Positions 24,427-36,930 are shown, counted from the stretch's first letter. The stretch is DNA of 64,000 nucleotides from Viscum album (GCA_963277665.1 OY728122.1:1981840883-1981904882), one strand, 5' to 3'. The notes: generated by a model not told the origin, from the letters alone. A program made the numbers and translations.

Positions 24427-26207
24427 ATTCCTCCACACATAAACATTGCACTATTGGGCAATAATCTTATACCAAGGTCAAAACAAACTTCTCAAAGCAT
24501 AAATGAAAACACAGCTCAATTATCGTATCAAAGAAAATATCATACCTCCTACATGGATAAAAATTTCAGAACTACTCAAAAATCATATGAATCCATTCAA
24601 TATCAGGTTAATCCTCACATGCATGTCGTACCTACCTCCTTGGAAAAATATTTCTCTCTTTACTCAAGGATATTTAATGTGGAGTTTTTCTCATTCTCAA
24701 AACATGTGTGATCTCCATAGGATTGCTATCATCCAAGTATCTCTACTTCACATATTCAGAAATGTTTCAATCATGAGGCCGTTTTCATGGTTTTTTCTAA
24801 GGCTGAGAGTTTGCAGGTTTAATATGTAAAAACATCTGAGGTAGAATGAGGAGGGTTATGCTCTAAAGTGAAGTAAATGCATAAAAGCAGTCTTGTTCAA
24901 GAATGGTGTGTTTCTCAATAAGCTCAAAAATGAAACACCTCCAAACACCTATTTCTTTGGGAAGTTCACACTTGGAATTTTAGCATCAATGAATTTTATC
25001 ACTCTTTTCCCCAATTATAGCATTGTTTCAGCTTAAATGCAGATCTGGATTTCTCTTTAGAATCATGTTTTTGAGGAAAAGAGAGGAAGCTTTAGATCTT
25101 AAAATATTGGTGAACCACTGGACCATATATGTAATGATATTTTGGACCACCCATCCATATTACCATCTTGAAATTTCTTCCACCCAAGCAGCAATAAATA
25201 TGGAAACACATTCAACTCATCTCAAACCTATTCTCCAGGAAAGTATAATATAGCCCATATTCTCCCTCCCTCACACTTGAGTTCAAAGATAATCATGAAT
25301 TTAAATTCTAGAGCAAGTTGGAAATGGATAAATGGCTTCTAATGTGGCTACCTAACAAGGAATTTCATGGATACTAGGGGATTAAAGAAGGTTGGATGTA
25401 AAGGTAGGACAAAATTAGAGTGGAAGGGATTTCAAAGTGATGCCTCAACCATACTTGACACATTCCATGAACTCTAACAGCTTTGAAAAAGAGAAAAATG
25501 GAATCTTATGGATCACACAACAAGACTTAAGACTATCAAGAAAAATAAGAATGTAAGAAGATGTAAAATAGGTTTAAGAACCTCTCGGGTTGGGCAAGAT
25601 TTTCAATTTGGACAGTACTGGTGCACATGAGTTTCATAATCAACCAAACATAATCAAATGAAAAGATTGGAAATCAAGAAAAAAATCCGTTCGGAAATAA
25701 TTTAAATCAAAAAATACTAAAATAAATCTATGTTCCAAAAATACCCAGATGGTTTGAATTTTCCAAAGTATTCAATTCAGCTAAAGATTCCTAAAAACAC
25801 ATCAAAAAATGAAAAAGGAAAACAAGAGAATTTCAAAAAAAACAAGAAATATAAAATGAAAGCACACACAAAATTCCTAAAAAACAAGTTTAAATCCCTC
25901 CACCACACTTATTCAAATTACTAACCCTTTTAGCTCAAATCATATCAAGAAACATTTTCCCACAGAATTTATATTGGGTAGTAAATAAAATAAAGAAAAG
26001 GAAAGACACAACCTGATTTATTTTCTAGTGGAAGCCTTGAGTTAAGCTCCTAGATACTACCACTTTAAAACTACAAGAAAGAAATGACAATACATAATAA
26101 AAATAAATAAAAAGAAATATGAATGGGATAGACAAGGTATAATTCTTGGTTTGACCCCCCAAGAGGGTTCCGGGTTTTAATGCCCAAAGACATGCAGTTG
26201 TAGTGGA

Positions 26208-27194
26208 TTATCCCCAATCAGATGGTGGGTGTGGTTTCTTTGAGATAAATCACCACATGTGACTTTTACCATTGTCCATCAGTAAACACCAATAATAGAC
26301 AACCCCAAAGAAAATAAGAAAGTCCCAAACCTTCAAGAAAGAATAAAGATAGAATATGAGATCCAGAGTGGGAGGGGAAAAATATGGGTGCTCCTTATTA
26401 ACTTCAGTGGTGTCCTCCTCCATATAGTATCTAATTTGTTGCAGAGGAGGTAGTCGCACCACATGATTATCCAGATCCTCTTATTCAATCGCCAAAACTT
26501 GTGTAGTCTCTTCCTCAGCATCCAAGTTCTTCTCTATTTATGTTGTATTAGAGATTTCAGGAAAAAAGAAGTCAGAAAACAATTCAGTTTGAATAAGATT
26601 AAAACACGATGAATCAATCAAAAAATCTTCCCTTTCAGGTAAGTAAGCTTGGAAATTGATCTCTCTATGAAATACCATTATAAAATCCATATCATCATGT
26701 GCATCTTATTCATTGTCTTCCAAAGTAAGATAGAGGTCCAAATATTTTGATTATTTGATATCAATAATGTTAAGATCAAGTTTCAGGTTATCTTCAACAA
26801 AGATATTCCAGGATTCTTCTAAAAAATGTTTATCTCCCATAAGTTCATCAGCTAGCATGTGTACATCAGGGACCTACTCAAGAAATGGTTGAGTATAGGA
26901 TGATATGATTAATTCATTAATAAGCTCCTTCTCACCCTCCTCTGGTACTTTAATGTAAAAAATTATTGGTGAAATATCTTTCACCACTCGTTCTAGCTCG
27001 TGTTCCAGTTCAGGATGAGGTTCATCTTGCTCTTGAAATTCATATACGTATTATGTTATAAAACCTATTTGGATCTAAAACTTTTCCAATAAATCACTAA
27101 TCCTTTTATACTTATCATTAATATAATTGAAAACTTCTTCTGGCAACTGAGATTCATCAGTCCATGCATAAAAATTTGAATTGAGAGACATCAT
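26208..27194 (-). pseudogene. Array ORF, copy 2: unknown acidic protein with hydrophobic C-terminus
   Basis: Single minus-strand frame of 329 codons from ATG at 27,194 (MMSLNSNFYAWTDESQLPEE) to a stop at 26,208, in the same register as copies 1 and 3. The C-terminal part reads EEDTTEVNKEHPYFSPPTLD, then a hydrophobic run (LYSFLKVWDFLIFFGVVYYW), MDNGKSHMW, a stop replacing the Trp codon, and FISKKPHPPSDWG. Several further point stops are present. Unknown function. Because the start, the stop and the net length are kept in multiples of three, I take it as the true gene of this element. Confidence 0.72.
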
Positions 27195-27301
27195 GAACAA
27201 AGAGTTATTTTTTTTAATTTATGATTTTTTTGTGATTTTTTAAATGAAAATAAAATTATTTAAAAAATTTGAATAAAAATAGTGAGTAAAGAACACTTGG
27301 A

Positions 27302-27319
27302 TCCTCAGAAATAGTGCCA
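27302..27319 (-). other. Primer-binding site, array LTR 2
   Basis: Minus strand TGGCACTATTTCTGAGGA, three bases after the LTR end. It is the copy closest to the canonical TGGCGCC start. Confidence 0.78.
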
Positions 27320-27322
27320 ATT

Positions 27323-28863
27323 TGATGAACCATTGTCATGTGTGCTCTAAAAAATATTTATACTAAGTGCAGCACAGTGGCTGACCTAGGTCGATCTATT
27401 GAGGAGATTTTGCAGTCAATCAATCACTAATTATAATTCACTTTATATATATATATGAAATAAAATTTCCATAAGTGATATTTTATAAGCAATAATTAAA
27501 TACCAAAATTTAATACGCAGATGCAATGAAAACACAATGAATGCAAAGAGAGTGATCTTATAGGAAAGGAGACATTCCCGAGAGCATCGCCCAGAGTGAA
27601 CCGTCATCATCTCATTATTAGTTTATAATTTAATTAATGAACACACTCCATTGTATGTGTGAGAATACTCCTCCGTATATGGTTGTGAATATATGGTACT
27701 CTCAATAATTTTCAAGATACCACACATCCACCTCCTCGATCGAGGGAAAATATTACAGAAGTGAAAGCTAAACCTCAGGTGGCAAGTGGACACACAAAGG
27801 TGTATTTCTCACTAAGATACCCCTCGGTCCAACTATAAGAAAATAAGAAACATTAAGAATGTATGTTCAAAGACTTGGGTTCATCACTGGATTACTCCCC
27901 TGGGAACTTCCTCGGAATAGCTACTCATGATCACGAGCATAGGAGTTTATAGTGGAAAGAAAACAGAGGGAGAAAACAAAAGAGAGAAAGAATAAGAGTG
28001 AAAGGAAAAAACTTAAATTAAAACATGAAATGAAATTAAATAATGAAATTAAAATAAATTAAAACTCTAAACTATATAAAATTTCCCACAAAGGCTACAC
28101 CTATGTTTCCAACACTTTGAAATGAAAAGGGAAAGTCTTTTATAGGGAGAGGGAATGAAAATTTGGCTCAAAAAATATTCCTCCAAATTTATGTGCATGT
28201 ATGGACTCTTTAATGATAGAATTTGGAAATTAGTCATTCTTGAAATTTGTTACTCTACATAGCTTCTGTCGACCCACGAAATATCAGATTCATTGGCTGG
28301 GAAATGAAGGAGGTATTTCCTATTTACTCTTAAGTTTTAATTCTACCGAACAGACTGTCTGTATTCCAATACACTGAGTTCCAATGCTTTTATATCCTTC
28401 AGAATAAAATATTAATACATGTCCATATAAATGAAAGTTATTCCTCGGGATGTCATATATCTTCATGTAAAATATCAGCTCAAATGGTTTGTCCATTTAT
28501 GAGATATGGGCCCAACAATAAATTTCTCCAGTTCTGTACACAGTTTTCAAGGCCTGACTTGTGAGGTGAATTTGAGCTTCCAAATGATGGATTGATCTTT
28601 GAGTAAAGAAGGATAAAATGAATCCCATATAAAATATAAACCTATAAATAAAGAACTTTTCAATAGGTTCAGTTTAGAAAATGTTATGTCTGAAACATTA
28701 AAATAAATTAAAACTATTTAAATCCAAAATAAGCCATTTTTTCAATTAAGCTAAAAAATACTCCTAAAACATAAAATGTGAAAATTTCCCTCTAAATAAC
28801 ACATTGGTGGGATTAAAAACATTTAAATTAAGAATAAAATAATTTAAAATATTTTTTCTATCA
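27323..28863 (-). repeat. LTR 2 of the tandem array
   Basis: A 1,541-bp LTR with ends TGATGAA...CTATCA on the plus strand. TATA box TATAAAAG at 28,137-28,144 on the minus strand. It matches LTRs 1 and 3 along its whole length. No genes seen. Confidence 0.92.
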
Positions 28864-30656
28864 ATTCACCCACACATAAACATTGCACTCCTAGGCAATC
28901 ATCTTATACCAAGGTCAAAACAAACTTCTCAAAGCATAAATGACAACACAGCTCAATTATCGTATCAAAGAAAATATCATGCCTCCTACATGGATAAAAA
29001 TTTCATAAATCCTCAAAAATCATATGAATCCATTCAATATCATGTTAATCCTCACATTCATGTCGTACCTACCTCCTCGGAAAAATATTTCTCTCTTTAC
29101 TCAAGGATATTTAATGTGGAGTTTTTCTCATTCTCAAAACATGTGTGATCTCCACAGGCTTGATATCCTCCTAGTATATCCAATTCACAGAGTCACAAAT
29201 GTTTCAATCATGGGGTCATTTTCATGGTTTGTTATAAGGCTGAGGGTTGGCAGGTTTAAAATGTAAAAACATTTAAGGTAGAATGTGGAGGGTTATGCTC
29301 TAAAGTGAGGTAAATGCATGAAAACGGTTTTGTTCAAGAATGGTGTGCTCCTAAATAAGCTCAAAAATTAATCACCTCCAAACACCTCTTTCTTTTGGAA
29401 TTTAACACTTGGAATTTCATTGTAAATAAATTTCATCACTCTTTTCCCCAATTGTAACATTGTTTTATCTTGAATGCAGATCTGGATTTCACTTCAGAAT
29501 CATGTTTTTGGGGAAAAGAGAGGCAGATTTTGATCTTCAAATATTGGTGAACACCCGTCCCATATATGTAATGATATTTTGGGCCACCCATTCATCTTAC
29601 CATCATGAAATTTCTTCTACCCAAGTAGCAATAAATATGGAAACACATTCAATTCATCTTAAACTGACTCTCCAGGAAAGTATAATACAACCCATCTTCC
29701 CCCACCCCCACACTTGAGTTCAATGATAATCATGCATTTATCTTCTAGAGAAGGTTGTAAATGGATAAATTTCTTGTAATGTGGCTACCTAACAAGGTAT
29801 TACATGTCTACTAGGGGCTTAAATATGTTCAGATGTAAAGGTAGGCCAAAATTAGATTGGAATGCAAAAAAGGGCTTTCAAAGTGATGCCTCAATCATAC
29901 TTGACACATTCCCTGAACTCTAACAACTTTGAAAAAGAGAAAAATAGATAGTTCTGGATCACAATACTTGCCTCAAGACTCTTAAGAAAAAGATAAATTT
30001 AAGAAGAAGTAAATTAGGTTTAGAAACCTCTCGGGTTGGGAAAGATTTTCAATTTGGACAGTAATGGTGCACATGAGTTTCACAATCAACCAAACTTCAT
30101 CAAATTAAAAGATTGGAAATCAAGAAACAAAATCCATTCATCAATAATTTAAATCCTAAAATACTAAAATCAAGTAATGTTCCAAAAATACCAAGATGGT
30201 TTGAATTTTCCAAAGAATTCAATTCAGCTCAAGATTCCTAAAAACACACCGAAAAAATGAAAAAGGAGAATAAGAGAATTTCAAAAAAAACAAGAAAAAT
30301 AAAATGAAAGCACACAAAAAAATTCAAAAAAACAAGTTGAAATCCCTCCACCACACTTATTCCATGTACTACCCCATTTTAGCTCAAATCAGATCAAGAA
30401 AAAATTTCACTCAGAATTTATATCGGGTAGTAAATAAAATAAAGAAAAGTAAAGACGTAACCTGATTTATTTTCCAGTGGAAGCCTTGAGTTAATATTGT
30501 AGCTGCTACCACTTTAAAACTACAATAAATAAATAAAAATACATAATAAAAATAAATAAAAAGAAATAGTAAGGGGATAAAAAAGGGATAATTCTTGGTT
30601 TGACCCCCCAAGAGGGTGCTAGGTTTTAATGCCACTAGTCATGCAGTTACAATGGA

Positions 30657-31646
30657 TTATCCCCAATCAGATGGTGGGTGTGGTTTCTTTGAGATAAACC
30701 ACCACATGTGACTTTTCCCAGTGTCCATCAGTAAATACCAAGAATAGATAACCCCAAAGAAAATAAGAAAGTTCCCAACCCCCAAGAAAGAATAAAGATA
30801 TAATTTGAGATCCAGAGTGGGAGGGAAAAGAAAATAGGGGTTCTCCCTATTAACTTCAGTGGTGTCCTCCTCCATATAGTATCTAATTTATTGCAGTGGA
30901 TATAGTCACACCACATGATTATCCAGCTCCTCTTATTCAATCGCCACAACTTGGGTAGTCTCTTCCTTAGCATCCATGTTCTGCTCAATTTTTTTTGTAT
31001 CAGAAATTTCAGGAAAGAAGAAGTCAGAAAACAATTAAGTTTGAATAATATTAAAACATGACGAATCAATCAAGAAATCTTCCCTTTCAAGTAAGTCAGC
31101 TTGGAAATTGATCGCTTCCTGAAAGACCATTGGAAACTCCATCTCATTAGGTGCATCTTCTTCATTGTATTCCAAAGAAATATAGAGTTCAAAAGGTTCT
31201 GATTGTTTGATATCAATGATGGGAATATCATGTTTCAGGTTATCTTCAACAAAGATATTCCATGATTCTTCCAAAAATTGTTGATCTTCCATAAGTTCAT
31301 CAGTTGGAATGTGTACTTAAGGGACCTCCTCAAGAAATGTTTGAGTACGGGATGATATGATTAATTCCTTAAGTTTCTCCTTCTCACCCTCCTCAGGTTC
31401 TTTAATGTAAAAAATGATTGGTGAAATCTCTTTCACCACTCGTTCTGGCTCATGTTCCGGTTTAGGATCAGGTTCAGGTTTCTCTTGAAATGCATGTACG
31501 TATTCAGCTATCAACCCTATTTGGCTCTCCAAATTTTCCACTACATCACTAATACTTTAATACTTAGCATCAATATCATTGAAAACTTCTTCTAGCAACT
31601 GAGATTTATCCGTCCATGCATAAAAAATTGAATTGAAAGACACCAT
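30657..31646 (-). pseudogene. Array ORF, copy 3: unknown acidic protein with hydrophobic C-terminus
   Basis: Best preserved copy: 330 codons from ATG at 31,646 to the stop at 30,657, one frame with about six point stops. Residues 1-30 include SFNSIFYAWTDKSQLLEEVF; about 35-60 give LESQIGLIAEYVHAFQEKPE; then a proline/acid-rich run (EPDPKPEHEPERVVKE); PIIFYIKEPEEGEKEKLKEL; an acidic middle (YNEEDAPNEMEFPMVFQEAI); ETTQVV; MEEDTTEVNRENPYFLFPPT; a roughly 20-residue hydrophobic stretch (FLGVGNFLIFFGVIYSWYLL); and the highly conserved end MWWFISKKPHPPSDWG. The hydrophobic stretch could be one membrane segment. It is the only frame the three interiors share. Function unknown; no zinc knuckle, protease or polymerase motif is visible. 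Confidence 0.75.
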
Positions 31647-31757
31647 GAACAAAGATTTTTTTTTGTTTTTGAAATTTATGAATTTTTGTGCTTTTTGAAA
31701 TGAAAATAAAACTATTTAAAAAATGTGAATAAAAATAGTGAGTGAAGACCACTTGGA

Positions 31758-31775
31758 TCCCTATCAATGGTACCA
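31758..31775 (-). other. Primer-binding site, array LTR 3
   Basis: Minus strand TGGTACCATTGATAGGGA, three bases after the LTR end TTCATCA; same class as the other two array copies. Confidence 0.75.
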
Positions 31776-31778
31776 ACT

Positions 31779-33320
31779 TGATGAAGTGTTGTCATACGTG
31801 CTCTCAAAAATATTTATACTAAGTGCAGCATAGTGGCTGGCCTAGGTCGATCTCTTGAGGAGGTTTCACAGTCAATCACTCACTAATTATAATTAAATTT
31901 ATATATATATATATATATGAAATAAAATGACAATAAATGATATTTTAGAAATAAGAATGAAATACTAAAATTTAATATACAGATGCAATGCAAACACAAT
32001 GAATGCAAACAGAATGATGTTAGAAGAAAGGAGACATTCCCGAGAGCATCGCCCAGAGTGAACCCTCATTGTCTCATTATTAGTTTATAATTTACTTAAT
32101 GAACACATTACATAGTATTTATGAGCATCCTCCTTTGCATATAGTTTTGAATATATGGTACTCTCAACGATCGTCGAGATACCACACATCCACCTCCTCG
32201 ATCGAGGGAAAATATTGAAGAAGTGAAAGCTAAAACTCAGGTGGCAAGTGGAGACACAAAGGTGCCTTACCCACTAAGATCCCCCTAGGTTTAACTCTAA
32301 TAAAATAATAAACATTAATAATTAATGTTCAAATACTTGGGTTAATCACTGGATTACTCCACCAGGAACTTCCTCAGATTAGCTACTCATGATCATGAGC
32401 ATAAGAGTTCAAAGTGGAAAGAAAACAGAGGGAGAAAACAAAATAGAGAAAGAATAAGAGTGAAAGGAGAAAACATAAATTAAAACAAGAAATTAAATTA
32501 CATAATTAAATAAAAAAAATTAAAACACTAAACTACATAAAATTTCCAACAAAGAATACCCTTAAGTTTCCAACACTTTTAAATGAAAAGGGAAACTCTT
32601 TTATAGGGAGAGGGAATGAAAATTTGGCTCAAAAAATATTCCTCTGAAATTATTCGTGTGTATGGACTCCTTAATGATATAATTTGTAAATTGGTACTTA
32701 AAATTTGTTACCCTACATCACCTCTATATACCCTGGAAATTTCAGCTTCATTGGCTAAGAAATGAAGGAGTTATGGCTGATTTACTTTGAGTATTTAATT
32801 CTGCTAAACAGACTGTTCATATTCCAATACACCAAGTTCCAATGCATTTATGTCCTTGAGAATGAATGAATCAGATGTGTACATATAAATGAAAGTTCTT
32901 ACTCTGGATTGATTCTAGATTTATGTAAAATATCATCTCAAATGGTTATTCCATTTATGAGATATGAGCCCAATAATAAATTTCTCCAGTTTTGTACACA
33001 GTTTTCGAGCCCTGATTGTGAGCTGAATTTGAGCTTCCAAATGATATATTGATATTTTAGTTTAGAATGATAAAATGAATCCCATAGAACATAAAAACCA
33101 ATAAAATAAGACTTTATAAATTCGGATCATTATAGAAAATTTATGTCCGAAACATTAAAATAAATTAAAACTGTTTAAATCCAAAATAAGCCATTTTTCC
33201 AATTAAGCTAAAAAATACTCCTAAAACATAAAATGTGACAATTTCCATTTAAATAACACATTGGTGGGATTAAAAACATAAAAATTCAGAATAAAATAAT
33301 TGGAAATATTTTTTCTATCA
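31779..33320 (-). repeat. LTR 3 of the tandem array
   Basis: A 1,542-bp LTR, plus-strand ends TGATGAA...CTATCA; in the minus-strand sense this is the 5'-most LTR. A (TA)n tract lies near 31,900 and a TATA box at 32,598-32,605. It abuts a different LTR at 33,321. Confidence 0.92.
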
Positions 33321-35502
33321 ACAGACCATTAGTTTTCGTTTTTAATTATTTGGTTTGTCCCTAAAAGTGTTTCCTAAGGAGAGTCAAGGAGGTTTTGAGG
33401 GTGTTCAGGGTTTTTTCGAAATCCAAAGCCCCAATGTTTTGAATTATATACTAGGTCACATGGTTAGGAGAAAACATGTTGCCTAGCCTATATGGTTTCC
33501 CTAAATAGTGCATCTTGAGGATGTGGGATACTTGGGGCCGCACAGTTTTTCTACATCCATGCAACCCCAAGAACATGACCATGCGGTGTTGCAGACCCCT
33601 TGAATAGATCTCATTCGCCCGGTTGGTTCATGGTTTGGAAAACTTTGCGGCCAAACCATGTTCCCCTATTTTGAGGGTGAAATTGCATTTTTTTTATCTT
33701 AACGACATATTTACCTCTCCCCTCTCTTATACATCTCATTTCCAGTTTCTAGGGACCCTCTTCCTCCTCCCATAAGATCTCTTTCTCCTATTTGTTAGGG
33801 ATCAAGGTATCTCCCTCATCCGGAATCCAAATCCTCCACTGTCAAAAGCATCAGAAAGCTTGAGGTAATATATACACTCAACATGATTATATTTCTAGTT
33901 TCTATATTCATCTATATCACTATTTAGGTGCAAGATCATTTGACCTATTTTTAGTGAATTTGATGATTTGTTTGGTATCTTCCATTATATATAGATCTGG
34001 AGCCTTTCCTTTGTGTGTTGAAGCCTGATTCCCTTAGTGAGTCATCATTTTCAATCGTTTTTTGTGTTTTCTTAGATCTACAACACCCTATCTCTCAGTT
34101 TATTATATCTACACCCATTGTGGGTAGATATAAGGTTATGGATTCCAAATATGTTTAGATTTTGTATTTTTTTGATATGGGGAGAGATCTAAGGTGGGTT
34201 CATAGATATTCAACCTGGTTTTGTGACGTTTTTCATGTCATTTATCATTTTCCCAAAATCTATCAAGGTGGTTGGATTCACTCTTGACACCTCTATTTTA
34301 GAACTTGAAGGCTTAGTTTCAAATTTTTTCCCTTGATTGAAATTGATCATTTATCCACTATGAAATGATTTTCAAAACCCTTTTGAGGGATGGTTTTTGG
34401 AAATTGGGAACCTTAGTGTGTAATTGGAAAGTGTTTTGATAACATTATTTTAAAATGTTGATTTTAAAGTAATTGTGGATTTTTCGGAATGGAAAAATGG
34501 TTTTCAATAAAAAGAATGATGTTTCATTTAATGGTTTGAACACACTTGGATTTGGAATGAGTTGGCATGGTTATGTGTCATGTGTTCATATGCATTGAGA
34601 TAGATAAGGGAATGAAGTACCCCCATCAAAAGGTTGGGATGGATATGGTCAAGAATTACCCCCTTCAAAGTGGTCCACTAAGTGATGGCTTAGTGGAAGG
34701 ATGACTCACCACTCACGAGTATAGGGAATTCCATGGGTTACATGTATGGTTAGATGTATTGTTGTGTAGAAAGTAATGGGTTATGACACAAATAAAATGT
34801 TAAATTATTTAAAGAATCGTTGATGTACTTTCCATGGAAAATTGTTTACAATGGATTTTGTTTATATTTTGATATAAATTGTTATATAAATTTCTTTATA
34901 TAGACTATTTTATATAAATTTTTCTAACATGTTATATCATAGTGGCATGAGTTGGGAAGTAATTGGGGAAAACTTAATAAGTTTTATCACTCATCCCTGT
35001 TATGGAACTTTGGTTCTTATCCAGATGTCATCTACTGGGACATGGTAAAAGGTAAAGTATAACACATATTTAGCACTCCTTCATGATACTTGGGATGTTT
35101 GGTGAAGTTAGAGCATGGATTTTATGGAGCTTGGATTCTTGTGGTTATCTTGAAGTGTTATTAGATTGTCTTTCACTATTTAATTTAATATTGTAGTCTT
35201 TTGTTGTGGAACTTGATTTTAGTATGATTTTGATAAATGATATATTTAGTTTCCTTTCATTGTTATCATGCATCATATAATGGTTCTTTGGCTATCGATT
35301 ATTTTGTTAGTGGTTTTATTATTAAAGGGGAAATTATCCCCCACATGTATAGAATACCTTCAGCATTTATTGTCAGCCTTTAACATCTTGGGGATGTCGC
35401 TTAAGGCCAAGTAATGTCATTCTGCCCTCTCAAGCCAATGAGAATGGGCATGACGTTACTAATGGTAGCAATTTTGTTCAGTTTGAAAGTCATTTTGAAA
35501 CA
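33321..35502 (+). repeat. Gypsy-type LTR (5' LTR of a decayed element)
   Basis: Non-coding 2.2-kb stretch ending ...CATTTTGAAACA directly before a tRNA-iMet primer site at 35,505, which identifies it as a 5' LTR on the plus strand. Its first few bases appear to be cut off by the array junction (ACAGACCATTAG where TGTAACA... would be expected). It holds repeated CATGCGG/CCGCACA words near 33,530-33,650, a style common in plant gypsy LTRs. A 340-bp part (33,660-34,005) recurs at 36,595-36,930. Confidence 0.65.
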
Positions 35503-35504
35503 AG

Positions 35505-35516
35505 TGGTATCAGCTT
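35505..35516 (+). other. Primer-binding site, initiator tRNA-Met type
   Basis: TGGTATCAGCTT, two bases after a CA LTR end. The first nine bases match the plant iMet site TGGTATCAGAGC exactly. Confidence 0.8.
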
Positions 35517-36085
35517 GGTCCATTCCTTGTGGAAAATGTGGTCATCAGTTTTCTTGGCCTTAGAGTTGAAATCATTCTTTTCCATTCCTTGAGTTGGGAT
35601 TGTAGAGAGGAGTCAGATTGTCAGGACATAAAATATAGAGAATAAAAAGATATAGCTAACCTTTTATGTTGAACTTTAAGTTACCAAGGATTTTGGTACA
35701 TAAGTGTTTTATAGACAATTATAGGTTTGAAATCCCATTGTCATGGGTTTATCCAATGATACGATCATGACATTCATTAGAGGAATGACATCCCACTAGG
35801 AGGGTGTACATCATTTCGAAGAATTAATTATGATTTGTTTCAAAAGTGTTGATTTTTGAAAATTTTGAAACTGTTTTCAAATGATTTTTTTTGAAAAGTG
35901 CATGGTTGTGGTGTTTTTGAAAATGGATTGATTTCCAAAAGTAAGTTTAATTTTTTCAAAAATGTATTAACATGGAAAAGATTTATTTTGGAAAGAAATG
36001 TTTTGATAGTTGATTTGATGGAATTTGAAATTCTAATCCCACAGTTTATAGAGAGTGAGACTTATGGTATGTTGTGTTTTATAGA

Positions 36086-36545
36086 AAATGGAACCCAGTA
36101 GGCATCATAAAAACCAATTGGAAGAAGCTGTGGAGAATGTGGTTGCACCTAGGCCATAGGTTAACCAATAGATGGTTCATAGTATCACCCAAACATTTCA
36201 AGTTGTGGACAGAGAGAACCGAAGGGATGAGTCAGGACATGTGGATCATTCTGTCCACACGAATCTTTGATTTCATTATCACACCAGAGGAGATGAAAGT
36301 CAAGATGTAAACGTATATGCTAGAGTATCTTGTGCGCTAGTAGTGGGATCTAGCAGTGTAGGCTGAAGTGGATCAAGGCCTTGGTTGGAAGGATTTTGAG
36401 GAATTGTTTAAAAAAATTATATACTCACACATTCAAGATTCATAGAATGATGGATTTATTCAGCCTGAAGTAGGAAACTCTCTTTTTCATAGAATATGTG
36501 GTTAAATTAATGAATTTAGTGCACTTTTCAGCTGAAGTTATTGAT
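36086..36545 (+). pseudogene. gag remnant of a gypsy element
   Basis: Plus-strand text starts MEPSRHHKNQLEEAVENVVA at 36,089 and, after a frame change, gives TPEEMKVKM near 36,275 and AEVDQGLGWKDFEELFKKII near 36,360, followed by QDS, QPEVGNSLF and INEFSALFS. This matches the usual gag order of chromovirus capsids (a WWD-like block, then W-x-x-F-x-x-x-F, then LKQGxxSVxEYxxxF). Stops and frameshifts are frequent. Only about 450 bp remain before LTR-like sequence resumes, so protease and polymerase have been deleted. Confidence 0.65.
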
Positions 36546-36930
36546 GTGCATCCTTGAATGCATGCATCTTTGGATAACCATGCATCCAAACCATACACCC
36601 TGTTTTGAGGGTGAAATTCCCTTTTTAACCTTAATGATATATTTACCTCACCCTCTCTTCTCCCTCTCATTTCCAGTGTTTGTGACCCTCTTCCTCCTCC
36701 TATAAGAGCTCTTCCTCCTCTTTGTTAGGGATCATGGTATCTCCCTCATCTGGCATCCAAATCCTCCATTTTCAGAAGCATCAAAAAGCTTGAGGTAAGA
36801 TACCCACTCTACTTGATTTTATATCTAGTTTATATCTTCCTCTATTTCACTATTTAGGTCCAATATCATTTTCCCTATTTTTAGGTCATTTGATTATTTC
36901 TTTAATATCTTCCATTCTAGCTCGATCTGA
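36546..36930 (+). repeat. Second copy of part of the 33.3-35.5 kb LTR
   Basis: From GTTTTGAGGGTGAAATT onward it matches 33,672-34,005 closely (shared blocks include TCCTCTTTGTTAGGGATCA-like sequence, GGTATCTCCCTCATC, AAGCTTGAGGTAA and ACTATTTAGGT). The likeness ends near 36,930. It is either the 3' LTR of the same element, rearranged, or a fragment of a relative. Confidence 0.75.

Larger units (their letters stand above)
19155..33320 (-). mobile_element. Tandem array of a non-autonomous Tat/Athila-like LTR element (4 LTRs, 3 interiors)
   Basis: The unit repeats with a period of about 4.4 kb: LTR (partial), interior, LTR, interior, LTR, interior, LTR, all on the minus strand. Interiors are 2,716, 2,896 and 2,915 bp; complete LTRs are 1,539-1,542 bp. 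On the minus strand each LTR begins TGATAG and ends TTCATCA, and is preceded by a purine tract (GTGTGGGGGAA in the first copy). Each LTR is followed by TTGG-[CA]-ACC-type sequence matching the TGGCGCCGTTGCCGGGGA tRNA-Asp primer site of Tat/Athila elements. This LTR-sharing layout is what unequal recombination between LTRs would give. There is no protease, reverse transcriptase or integrase, so the family depended on a partner. The first interior lacks about 165 bp present in the others (25,980-26,145 in copy 2). Confidence 0.9.

Noticed and set aside
24349..24829. Plus-strand frames of 120 and 108 residues (and relatives at 29,024-29,266)
   Set aside because: They are antisense to the element, overlap each other, and are not kept in register among the three copies.
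30411..30635. 74-residue hydrophobic minus-strand frame just downstream of array ORF copy 3
   Set aside because: The equivalent segment is deleted in copy 1 and is low-complexity (AATAAAAATAAATAAA on the plus strand); the hydrophobicity reflects T-rich codons.
30728..31069. 113-residue minus-strand frame overlapping array ORF copy 3
   Set aside because: It is in a different register from the frame shared by all three copies; it is open only by chance and has no match in copy 1.
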